A DNA stretch of 13,165 nt from an uncultured Atopobium sp. (GTDB lineage: Bacteria; Actinomycetota; Coriobacteriia; Coriobacteriales; Atopobiaceae): assembly GCA_946647055.1 (NCBI GenBank), contig CAMPCT010000039.1:1-13165 (forward strand), in the 5' to 3' direction. Of the stretch, positions 1 through 6,604 are shown in pieces (position 1 is the stretch's first letter; each line of letters starts with the position of its first letter). Below the pieces are notes generated by a model that searched no databases, was not told the DNA's origin, and worked only from the letters and a program-made list of their open reading frames with translations. The position numbers were made by a program, and so were the translations under genes.

Positions 1-62
1 CCGTCGTGGACGGCCATGCCGCCGCCGCAGCGCGGGCACCTCGGCACCTTGCGCACCCTCAT
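1..62 (-). CDS. Zinc-ribbon-like small protein, N-terminus only (cut by window edge)
   Basis: An ATG at 62 opens a frame that runs out of the window without a stop and reads MRVRKVPRCPRCGGGMAVHD. The CPRCG motif at residues 9-13 is half of a typical zinc-ribbon knuckle; a second CxxC pair, if present, lies outside the window. The start overlaps the stop of the preceding 44-aa gene in an ATGA arrangement, which suggests translational coupling; no strong Shine-Dalgarno is visible. Its position right after the lysis genes does not reveal a function. Only about 20 residues can be read, so the zinc-ribbon label is inference. Confidence 0.5.
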   Translation of the reverse strand, partial: MRVRKVPRCPRCGGGMAVHD

Positions 63-193
63 GGCAGCAGCCCAGCCACGATGTGCGCCACGTCGAGGGC
101 GAGGCGCCACACGCCGTAGCACGCGGCGAGCAGCATCACGAGCATGGCCGCGTCGGCCTCGCGCTCGCTGATGTGACGGCGTCGGCGGCTCAC
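59..193 (-). CDS. 44-aa membrane peptide downstream of the endolysin
   Basis: This short frame starts with GTG at 193, overlapping the endolysin stop as GTGA, and ends in TGA at 61-59. The product has a strongly basic N-terminus (MSRRRRH), an acidic patch (EREAD, residues 10-14), then a hydrophobic stretch at about residues 16-43 that could span the membrane once. A single-span peptide beside a holin and endolysin could be a second holin, a holin regulator or another lysis accessory, but I recognise no family. The 4-base overlap and the ATGA overlap with the next gene support real, coupled translation. A modest GCAGGTGG lies upstream of the start. Length and start rest on context only. Confidence 0.6.
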   Translation of the reverse strand: MSRRRRHISEREADAAMLVMLLAACYGVWRLALDVAHIVAGLLP

Positions 194-918
194 GAGACCA
201 CCTGCCCCATGTCGCAGACTGCCAGCGCGGCGTACAGGCGCTTGCGCGTACGCGGCCCGATGTAGGTCCCCCACACGCGGCCCTCGCTGAACACGATGCC
301 GTCGAACTGCCACACGTCGCCGCCGTCGAGCCAGCTGACCTTCCTGCCGGACTTGACGCTCGGCTTGTCGCGGACGTTGGTATAGCCGCTGAACCGGAAC
401 TTGAAGCTCATGGGAATCACCCCCGTCGATGCCGTTGACGCCGTCGGATAGCGATAGATGGTGGTCCAGTCCGACGCAAGCGACGCGGTGCGGACCTCGT
501 TGCCCGTCTGGTCGCCGCCCTGGTTGCCTATGGTGGTGCCGCGCTCGTCGATGTACGCCTCTGCCTGACGACCGTTGCCGAGCGCGATGCCCGTGTGTCC
601 CTTGCGCCACAGGATGTCGCCGCGCACGGGGTGGCCGTTGTACACGAGCCGTTTGAAGCCCAGCGCGGTAAGCTCGTCGTCCTCGCTGCCAGTCCACATC
701 CACTCGATTGCGGTGCGGCCCAGCGCGGCGTTGACGCAGCGACGGACCATCTCGGAGCAGTCGAGGTCACCACCGCGAACGGTATGCGTCGTGCCGTCCG
801 AGAAGCGGATGACCTTGCTCCCCCACCCAGCGCGATTCGGCTGGCTGTAGCCGAACTGAGGGTCATCGGCAACCTGCTCGGCGCACTGCGCGATGCGCTC
901 GGGGACGCTAAGGCTCAT
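190..918 (-). CDS. Endolysin, NlpC/P60-like (Amidase_5 type) with C-terminal SH3-like domain
   Basis: This 242-aa protein is the peptidoglycan hydrolase that would degrade the host wall at lysis. Residues 1-160 look like a papain-fold cysteine amidase or endopeptidase: DLDCSEMV places the catalytic Cys at 54, and GDILWRKGHTGIALG places the His at 108, with an acidic residue expected near 120-125. The GDI...GHTGI pattern is typical of the phage Amidase_5 (PF05382) and NlpC/P60 group. Residues about 172-240 (VRDKPSVKSG, WQFDG, VWGTYI) resemble a bacterial SH3-type wall-binding domain. There is no signal peptide, so export depends on the holin. The ATG at 918 has GGAGGGG 8 bases upstream and overlaps the holin gene by 11 bases. 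Domain classes are confident; the exact bond cut cannot be told. Confidence 0.9.
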   Translation of the reverse strand: MSLSVPERIAQCAEQVADDPQFGYSQPNRAGWGSKVIRFSDGTTHTVRGGDLDCSEMVRRCVNAALGRTAIEWMWTGSEDDELTALGFKRLVYNGHPVRGDILWRKGHTGIALGNGRQAEAYIDERGTTIGNQGGDQTGNEVRTASLASDWTTIYRYPTASTASTGVIPMSFKFRFSGYTNVRDKPSVKSGRKVSWLDGGDVWQFDGIVFSEGRVWGTYIGPRTRKRLYAALAVCDMGQVVS

Positions 919-1306
919 GGTGCAACCCCTCCTTGCTGTCTCTGAGCATCCGGTACCACGGCGCGTCGCTGATTTCCGGATGCATCTCGGCGAAGATTTC
1001 CAGCAGGCTCATGACCTCCATCACGGCTAGGCTCACCGTGATCGTCAGCAGCACCGGCTGCACGCCGAGGTCGAGCCCGCCCAGCAGCATCGCGTCGATG
1101 ACGTCGGCCACCGCGACCATGCCGAGGTTGCCCAGCTTGCGGATGAGGCCCGCGCGGAGCTCGTGCGAGCTGAAGTCGTGCTGGACGAACCACGCATTCA
1201 CGACGCCGAAGAGCACGTCGAGCAGGGCGAGCACCATGAGCGCCATGATGGCGACCTGCGCCTGCGTGTTCATGATTGGCTGTACGAAATAGTGGTATGG
1301 AGGCAT
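908..1306 (-). CDS. Phage holin, Phage_holin_4_1-type
   Basis: This 132-aa membrane protein would form the lesion through which the endolysin passes. Hydrophobic segments lie at about residues 17-40, 59-76 and 83-107. The pattern ALLDVLFGVVNAWF, then FSSHELRAGLIRKLGNLG, then an acidic-ended helix EVMSLLEIFAEM, followed by a short polar tail, is characteristic of the toxin-secretion/lysis holin family PF05105 common in Gram-positive phages. The ATG at 1306 is preceded by AAGGAGGGG at good spacing, so I prefer it over the in-frame Met12, which has no Shine-Dalgarno. The stop lies inside the endolysin gene, coupling the two. Family recognition is from memory of the pattern, but the fit is close. 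Confidence 0.9.
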   Translation of the reverse strand: MPPYHYFVQPIMNTQAQVAIMALMVLALLDVLFGVVNAWFVQHDFSSHELRAGLIRKLGNLGMVAVADVIDAMLLGGLDLGVQPVLLTITVSLAVMEVMSLLEIFAEMHPEISDAPWYRMLRDSKEGLHHEP

Positions 1307-1330
1307 TGGCGCCCCTCCTTTCGACGTTGC

Positions 1331-1441
1331 TCACAGCGCGAGCAGGATTGCAATCTCTATCGCGGCGACTATGGCCGCGAGCGCCACGGCCACGCGCACC
1401 TGCGCGTTGAGCCCGCGCTCATGTGGGCTTGGGTACGGCAT
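1331..1441 (-). CDS. 36-aa single-span membrane peptide upstream of the holin
   Basis: The ATG at 1441 follows GGGAGGTGCCACG, a strong Shine-Dalgarno, and the frame ends in TGA at 1333-1331. The product begins MPYPSPHERGLNAQ and then has one hydrophobic helix at about residues 15-36, with a Glu (29) inside it, ending directly after LLAL. It sits 12 bases after the receptor-binding gene and 24 bases before the holin, so it would belong to the lysis block. A tiny hydrophobic peptide there could be a pinholin-like or antiholin partner or an unrelated morphogenesis peptide. I do not recognise it. The strong ribosome binding site is the best argument that it is expressed. Confidence 0.65.
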   Translation of the reverse strand: MPYPSPHERGLNAQVRVAVALAAIVAAIEIAILLAL

Positions 1442-1453
1442 CGTGGCACCTCC

Positions 1454-2806
1454 CTAGTTGAGGCGCACGGCGGTAATCCATGCGTCACCGTTGGAAGCCG
1501 TCGTCATGCTCGAGCTGCCCGCGAGGTAGACCGTCGTTTCGGACGTCAGGGTGCGAAGCGCCGAGACGTTGAGGACGGCGAAGTTGTTGGCGGCGGCCAT
1601 GATGCGCTCGCGCTCGCCCCACAGGCTGCCGGACGCGCCGCTGCGGAACCCCAGCTGCAGGTTGCGCGCGCCGCTCGAGCTGCCCGCCTGGAACACCCAC
1701 GCGCCGACGACGATGTAGCTGCCGGGCGGGAGTGTGAGGTGCGGCCCGTTGGTGTAGGTGTCGATGCCCGCCGTCGCGATGCGGTAGCTGCCGCTGTGCT
1801 GGTAGTGGGCGGGCATGCCGAGGCGAAGATGCTCGTTGGCATCGTATGGGTCGCGGTAGTTGACCGAGTCGGCGTCCAGCGCCACCTCGGAGTCCGTGCC
1901 GGAGTCGTCACCGCTCGTGGCCGTCACGCTGGCGGCCGTCGCCGTCATGGACTCTGCATACCTCGCAGCTGACAGCGAGACGCGCGTTCTCATGTCGCTC
2001 TGGCCGACGTAGGAGTCGAGCCCCATGTCGATGGTCGCCCACCCCTGCATGGTCTCGTCGCGCGAATACGGCGAGGCGCGGAGCCCGAGTTCGCCTGACG
2101 GGGACGTGATGTTGAACCACTTCCTGTCCCCGCCCGTGGCGTAGATGCTGCCCACTCTGCCGCACATGTTGACCACGGAGCTGACCGAGTTGCGTCCCAG
2201 CTCGATAAGGCTTCCGGTGAAGCTCGCCACCACGTTCGCGTCGGCGTTGCCGCCGCCGTCGTAGATTGCCACGCCGGGGTCCGTGCCAGCCACGATGGCC
2301 AGCAGGTTGTTGGTTCCGTCGCGGAAGAGCTGGCCGATGCTGTTGATGAGCACGTTCGCCCCCGTCTGCGCCGCCTGCCACGCCTCCTGCGTGGCCTCCG
2401 TGACGTGGATGCCGCTGGTGTCGGGCCAGAAGTGCTGGTTGACGGCGCGCGCGACGCGCTGGGCCGCGGCCGCGATGCCGCGCGCCTCGCCCGCGTCCGC
2501 CGCGATGCCGCCCGTCGCTGCCGCCACCGCCTCGGTGACCTCGCGGCCCGCCACGGCAGGCGAGCTGGTGCAGCCGGTCACGTGGAGCGCGCTGGCGCGC
2601 CACTCGACGGTCACACTGTCACCCTGCCGAACGCTGACGGCGCTGTCGCGGCAGGGCACGGGCTCGCCGCCGCCCACCTCGACCCACACCGTGCCGCCCG
2701 CGTCAACGCGCGAGACGGTGCCCGCGCGCACCCTCGCGGCGTCTGCGCCCGCAGGGGCCGCCACGGCGCCCGCGAGGTCCATGACCGCGTCGAAGCCTAC
2801 GTCCAC
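1454..2806 (-). CDS. Tail fibre / receptor-binding protein candidate
   Basis: This 450-aa protein comes last in the tail module, where host-recognition proteins usually lie. Residues about 25-77 form a compact beta-rich segment (RVRAGTVSRVDAGGTVWVEV) resembling an OB-fold attachment domain. Residues 85-120 are Ala-rich and probably helical, as in a trimeric stalk. Residues 121-205 (NQHFWPDTSGIHVTEATQ, FRDGTNNLLAIVAG) match a motif I associate with Gram-positive siphophage baseplate fibres. The C-terminus, about 335-450, with HLTLPPGSYIVVGAW, looks like a jelly-roll receptor-binding head. The chosen start is the GTG at 2806 with GGAGGT six bases upstream, giving a 10-base overlap with the hub gene; an ATG at 2782 is the alternative. 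Receptor and sugar target cannot be inferred. Confidence 0.75.
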   Translation of the reverse strand: MDVGFDAVMDLAGAVAAPAGADAARVRAGTVSRVDAGGTVWVEVGGGEPVPCRDSAVSVRQGDSVTVEWRASALHVTGCTSSPAVAGREVTEAVAAATGGIAADAGEARGIAAAAQRVARAVNQHFWPDTSGIHVTEATQEAWQAAQTGANVLINSIGQLFRDGTNNLLAIVAGTDPGVAIYDGGGNADANVVASFTGSLIELGRNSVSSVVNMCGRVGSIYATGGDRKWFNITSPSGELGLRASPYSRDETMQGWATIDMGLDSYVGQSDMRTRVSLSAARYAESMTATAASVTATSGDDSGTDSEVALDADSVNYRDPYDANEHLRLGMPAHYQHSGSYRIATAGIDTYTNGPHLTLPPGSYIVVGAWVFQAGSSSGARNLQLGFRSGASGSLWGERERIMAAANNFAVLNVSALRTLTSETTVYLAGSSSMTTASNGDAWITAVRLN

Positions 2807-3834
2807 GTGACCACCTCCATCTGTGCCCTCTCGGTCACCTCGATGCCGCCGCCCACGGCGAGCGACTGGCTGGTGACCCTCATGTCGCCGTCCAGCAGCA
2901 CGGACGGCATCGACCCGCGCACGAGGTCGCCCGGCAGCACGCCGGGGACCCACTTGCGCTTGTACGTCCTCGTCTCGCGAACTGTCGACTCCTCGCGGAG
3001 CCTCCGCGCGGCGTAGGCGCCCAGCGTCTCGCCCTCGAGCGGCGAGGGGCTCTCGTCGACCACGCGGACCGCGTAGCCGCGCGCCACGGAGCTCGTGGGG
3101 CTCGCCGGGTCGTCGTTCGTGGCCGTCGCCGCCTCGTGCTCGTCCACGGCCACGTACTCGGTCGGGACGTCGGAGTAGTCGGCGGCGTACTGGATGCCGG
3201 TGCGCAGCAGCCCGGCGCCGGCGGCGTCGAGCGAGAGCGCCGGCTCGGTCGGGTCGGGGCGCACGACCACGGTGCCGTCGCCCTCGATGCGGATCCCGTG
3301 GCCGCCCATGCGCAGCACCTGCCACGCCGCGTCGAGCGCGGAGTCGCCCGGCTCGTGGGTGACGGGCACGGCGAGGCGGAACCCGTCCCCCTCGACGACC
3401 ACCGGCGCCGCAACGCTGCGCGAGAGCAGGCCCGCCGCGTAGCGGGCCGCGTCCACGCCGGCGCCGACGTAGGCGCCGAACGGCAGCAGGTCGACGGCCG
3501 CCGGCCACAGGACCGAGCGCCCGTCCATCTCGTGCGTCACGCGCCCGTGGTCGGCGGTGCCGCCGGTGCCCTCGAACAGCAGCGTCGCCACGCTCTCGCG
3601 AGCCATGGTGCCGTCCTGCGTGACGTCGGCCACGATGCGGTAGTAGCCCGCGGCTGGGCGGTCGCCCGTGACGACCATGCCGCCGGAGTCCACCAGCGGG
3701 GAGGCGCCCGCGGAGTCGCGCTTGACGCTCACGGAGTCGACGCCGGCGACCTCGCCAGCGTTGGCCCACGTGGATGGGTCCACGCGGAAGACGCGCCAGC
3801 GCACGGTCCACGTGCGCGACCAGTCGATGGCCAC
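2797..3834 (-). CDS. Tail-associated baseplate hub protein (Tal/gp27-like)
   Basis: This 345-aa protein is predicted to be the trimeric hub that caps the tail tube and contacts the DNA-injection channel. It lies two genes after the tape measure and just before the fibre gene, the usual place for Tal. Its C-terminal part has the pattern common to hub proteins: a variable Lys/Arg-rich strand (ETRTYKRKWVPGVLPGDLVR), then a beta strand carrying DGDMRVTSQSLAV. The N-terminus (DWSRTWTVRWRVFRVDPSTW, then a domain with GYYRIVADVTQDG) fits the first beta domain. At 345 residues it is short, with no C-terminal lysin or endopeptidase extension. The start is a GTG at 3834, one base after the upstream stop, with GGAAGGGGG about 9 bases away. 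Confidence 0.75.
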   Translation of the reverse strand: MAIDWSRTWTVRWRVFRVDPSTWANAGEVAGVDSVSVKRDSAGASPLVDSGGMVVTGDRPAAGYYRIVADVTQDGTMARESVATLLFEGTGGTADHGRVTHEMDGRSVLWPAAVDLLPFGAYVGAGVDAARYAAGLLSRSVAAPVVVEGDGFRLAVPVTHEPGDSALDAAWQVLRMGGHGIRIEGDGTVVVRPDPTEPALSLDAAGAGLLRTGIQYAADYSDVPTEYVAVDEHEAATATNDDPASPTSSVARGYAVRVVDESPSPLEGETLGAYAARRLREESTVRETRTYKRKWVPGVLPGDLVRGSMPSVLLDGDMRVTSQSLAVGGGIEVTERAQMEVVTWT

Positions 3835-3835
3835 G

Positions 3836-6604
3836 CTACTCGCCCCCTTCCGAGACGTATGGCGGCAGCAGGAACGCCTCGGTCGCGCGCACCTCCGTGC
3901 AGTCGAGCGCCACGGCCACGATGGGGCCCTGCGTGCTCATCTCGGTCACCTGCACGTCCGCCTCGTACGCGCTGCCGTCGGGCGTGCGCACGAACGCCGG
4001 CCCGTCGTGGCGCGCGAGCGCCCTCACCGCGTCCACGGTGGCCTGCTCGTCGAGCCTGATGACGTCGGTCGACAGCTTGGCGCTGCGGCGGACGCCCGAG
4101 TTGTAGAGCGCGTCGGTCGAGCCGTCCAGGTACTCGTGGACGTCCACGTCCTTGCTGTAGCCGTCGGAGATGGCCACGTTCCACGGCAGCTGGACGGTGC
4201 CGCCCTGCCAGTCCACGCGGATGGCGTCGCCGGCCAGCTCGTAGGCCACGTCGGTCCACGCCACGTCGCCGTCGGCGGTGCGGCAGGCCACGCGGTACGC
4301 GAGGTCCATGCCGGTCCCGAACGGGGCGTACTCGTCGGTCACGGTGGCGTCGAGCGGCAGGTCGGAGCCGATGATCGTCGCGCCGTCCCCGGTCATGCGG
4401 TAGACGTCGTAGCAGTCGGTGGCCGCGGAGCCGTCGGGCGCCGACATGGCGACGGTGGCGCTCTGGTGGCGCACGCCGCTCTCGTCGGTCGAGTCGGTCG
4501 CGGCGACCGTCACGGCGCCGTCGGGGTCGGGCGCCTGGTGCGCCCACGCCACGGTCAGCGCCGCGGACAGCGGCGCGCCGGACAGCCCCGTCGCGGGGTC
4601 GTGCGGCGTGACCGTCAGGGCGTACTCGCCGCCGTCGCGCAGGTCCAGCCCGCTGGGGAGCGTCACGGAGGCCTCGTTGCCGTCCGCGCCCGCCACCCAC
4701 GCAGGCGAGACGCACGCCGTCCAGACAACGTCGCCCGCGGGCTGCGTCTCGACGCCGGTGGGCGTCTGGCCGCTCACGCCGCTGCCGGACGCCACGAGCG
4801 TGCACAGCAGGTCCGGCGTGGCCGCGCTCGCCACCGAGAGCGCCACGGGCTGCGCCGTGACTGTCGCGGGCGCCGAGAGCGACGCCGACGGCGGCTGGAC
4901 GATCGCGACGGTCGCGGGGTCGCTCTGCGCCCACGCGCCGCCGGTCGAGACGGCCACGGAGAGCGTGAGCGCCCCTCCCGTGGCGAGCGACTCGGCGCGG
5001 TCCGCGGAGATGGTGAAGGTGCCGCGCGCGTCCTCGCCCGACTCGACGGGCTGGCCGCCCACGACCACCTGCCACGCGCGCTGCGTGCCGCCGCCGCCGA
5101 AGGTCCACGACAGCGTCACGTCGGAGCCCGCCGCCACGTGTGCGGGGACGTCCACCGAGACGCCGTCGGGCGCCACCGACGGTATGACGGAATGCATGGC
5201 GCTGTAGGGGCCGTAGCTGGTCACGGTGCCGTCGAGGTAGCGGCGCGCGGACACGTACCACGGCACGCCGTCCGTGAGGCCCTTGATGGCGACGGTGGCG
5301 CTGGAGTCCCACGAGACGTCCCCGACGGTGACCGGACCCTCGTCCCACGTCACGTCGAAGGTCGTGGGCGCGTCGGTGGAGCGCCACGCGCCCTTGTCAG
5401 AGTCCCACGACAGCTCGGTGCCGGTGGCGCCGTCGTCGTTCCACGCCAGCCGCACGACGGCGCTCCTGCCGTCGTCGCCGCTCGCGCACGACAGCACCTC
5501 CGCGACGGCGGTGCCGCCCTCGGAGCTGAGGGCCTCGGTCTCGAGGTCCGCGACGCGCACGGGCACCGAGTAGCGGCTGAGGACCGACTCGGCGGCGAAC
5601 CAGCTCCTGACGCGCACCCACGTGCGCATGCCGGGGCTGGGCACGATGCCGTCGCCCACGGCCACGGAGAGCGCGGTGCAGCTCCCGTCGTCCGACGCGC
5701 CGGGGTCGCTCCACCCACTCTGCGCGGCCGCCTCGTCGGGCGTGGCCGCCGCATTGTCGGCGAGCACCTCGAGCTTGACGCGCTCGACGGGGTGTTCGGT
5801 CGTGGCGTTGGTGAGCAGCCGCACGGTCACCTTGCCGGTGGAGTCGCGCGACGACGCGCTCACGTCGGTGATGACCGGCTCGCCGGGGTACGCAAGGTAG
5901 TAGGTGCGCTCGACCCACGCGGAGTCGCCGCGAAGCCCGCGCGCGCGGGCGCGGCACGTGGCGCGGATGTGGTCGTCGTAGCCGAGCGACTGGTAGTCCG
6001 CGACGTCGTAGGACAGCGCGATGGACGTGGACGTGTCCGACGAGTGCACCTCGTGGCGGTGCCCCTCCACGCGCGTGTCGTCGATGGTCCACCAGTACTC
6101 CGTGTCGTAGCGCTCGGCGGCGTCGTTGCCCGCGTCGGTCGTGACGGTGCACGACAGCTGGCCGTTCGCAGAGTTGAACGATATCGCCGAGATGGTCGGC
6201 TTTCGCGGCGGCTGGAACCAGTACGCGGCGTGGGTGTACCTGCTGCCCATGCCCTTGCGGTTGCGCGGCTGCACGCGGAAGCTGACGTAGTCCAGCTTGG
6301 TGGCCGTGAACGGGTAGAACGACTGACGGTTGAACGTCCTGCTGCCGGACCGGAAGTTCGCGATGTTCATGTTCGAGGACGTCGCACTTGTGCCGTAGGG
6401 GTTGCGCCGGTCGCCGGGGTCGGCGCCGGGGATGCCCAGCCACCACGTCACGATGAGGCTCTCGGCGCGGTTGTCCTTGTTCTGGTTGGTGAGGTCCTTC
6501 GGGACCTTCCACGTCGCGTCGATGTGGCGGTCCCCGTTGCCGCGCCGCTTGAGCACCAGGCTGCTGACGCTGACGGACGGCCTCCTCTTGATGCTGACTG
6601 CCAT
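3836..6604 (-). CDS. Large multi-domain tail-tip protein with FN3/Ig-like repeats
   Basis: This 922-aa protein follows the tape measure, where a distal tail protein of about 250-300 aa is usual. Its ATG overlaps the tape-measure stop by one base (TGATG). It appears to be a string of beta-sandwich domains: an N-terminal region (1-135, basic start, VSFRVQPRNRKGMGSRYTHA), further domains at about 136-236, 241-353, 355-475 (GLTDGVPWYVSARRY), 476-570, 571-690 and 691-790 (CYDVYRM...AYRVACRTADG). The C-terminal 125 residues (QLPWNVAISDGYSKD, HDGPAFVRTPDGSAYEADVQ) form a separate domain resembling tail-tip or Dit-like modules I have seen in actinobacterial prophages. I infer a tail-tip role with possible surface-glycan adhesion. 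Domain borders are estimates by eye. Confidence 0.72.
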   Translation of the reverse strand: MAVSIKRRPSVSVSSLVLKRRGNGDRHIDATWKVPKDLTNQNKDNRAESLIVTWWLGIPGADPGDRRNPYGTSATSSNMNIANFRSGSRTFNRQSFYPFTATKLDYVSFRVQPRNRKGMGSRYTHAAYWFQPPRKPTISAISFNSANGQLSCTVTTDAGNDAAERYDTEYWWTIDDTRVEGHRHEVHSSDTSTSIALSYDVADYQSLGYDDHIRATCRARARGLRGDSAWVERTYYLAYPGEPVITDVSASSRDSTGKVTVRLLTNATTEHPVERVKLEVLADNAAATPDEAAAQSGWSDPGASDDGSCTALSVAVGDGIVPSPGMRTWVRVRSWFAAESVLSRYSVPVRVADLETEALSSEGGTAVAEVLSCASGDDGRSAVVRLAWNDDGATGTELSWDSDKGAWRSTDAPTTFDVTWDEGPVTVGDVSWDSSATVAIKGLTDGVPWYVSARRYLDGTVTSYGPYSAMHSVIPSVAPDGVSVDVPAHVAAGSDVTLSWTFGGGGTQRAWQVVVGGQPVESGEDARGTFTISADRAESLATGGALTLSVAVSTGGAWAQSDPATVAIVQPPSASLSAPATVTAQPVALSVASAATPDLLCTLVASGSGVSGQTPTGVETQPAGDVVWTACVSPAWVAGADGNEASVTLPSGLDLRDGGEYALTVTPHDPATGLSGAPLSAALTVAWAHQAPDPDGAVTVAATDSTDESGVRHQSATVAMSAPDGSAATDCYDVYRMTGDGATIIGSDLPLDATVTDEYAPFGTGMDLAYRVACRTADGDVAWTDVAYELAGDAIRVDWQGGTVQLPWNVAISDGYSKDVDVHEYLDGSTDALYNSGVRRSAKLSTDVIRLDEQATVDAVRALARHDGPAFVRTPDGSAYEADVQVTEMSTQGPIVAVALDCTEVRATEAFLLPPYVSEGGE

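Noticed and set aside
908..1306. Lambda-style dual-start holin (Met1 and Met12)
   Set aside because: The second ATG has no Shine-Dalgarno upstream and no leader hairpin was seen, so a dual start is not supported.
1454..3811. Extension of the receptor-binding frame upstream to 3811
   Set aside because: The upstream portion is an Arg/Ala/Gly-rich shadow of the hub gene; the GTG at 2806 has a good Shine-Dalgarno and gives a sensible N-terminus.
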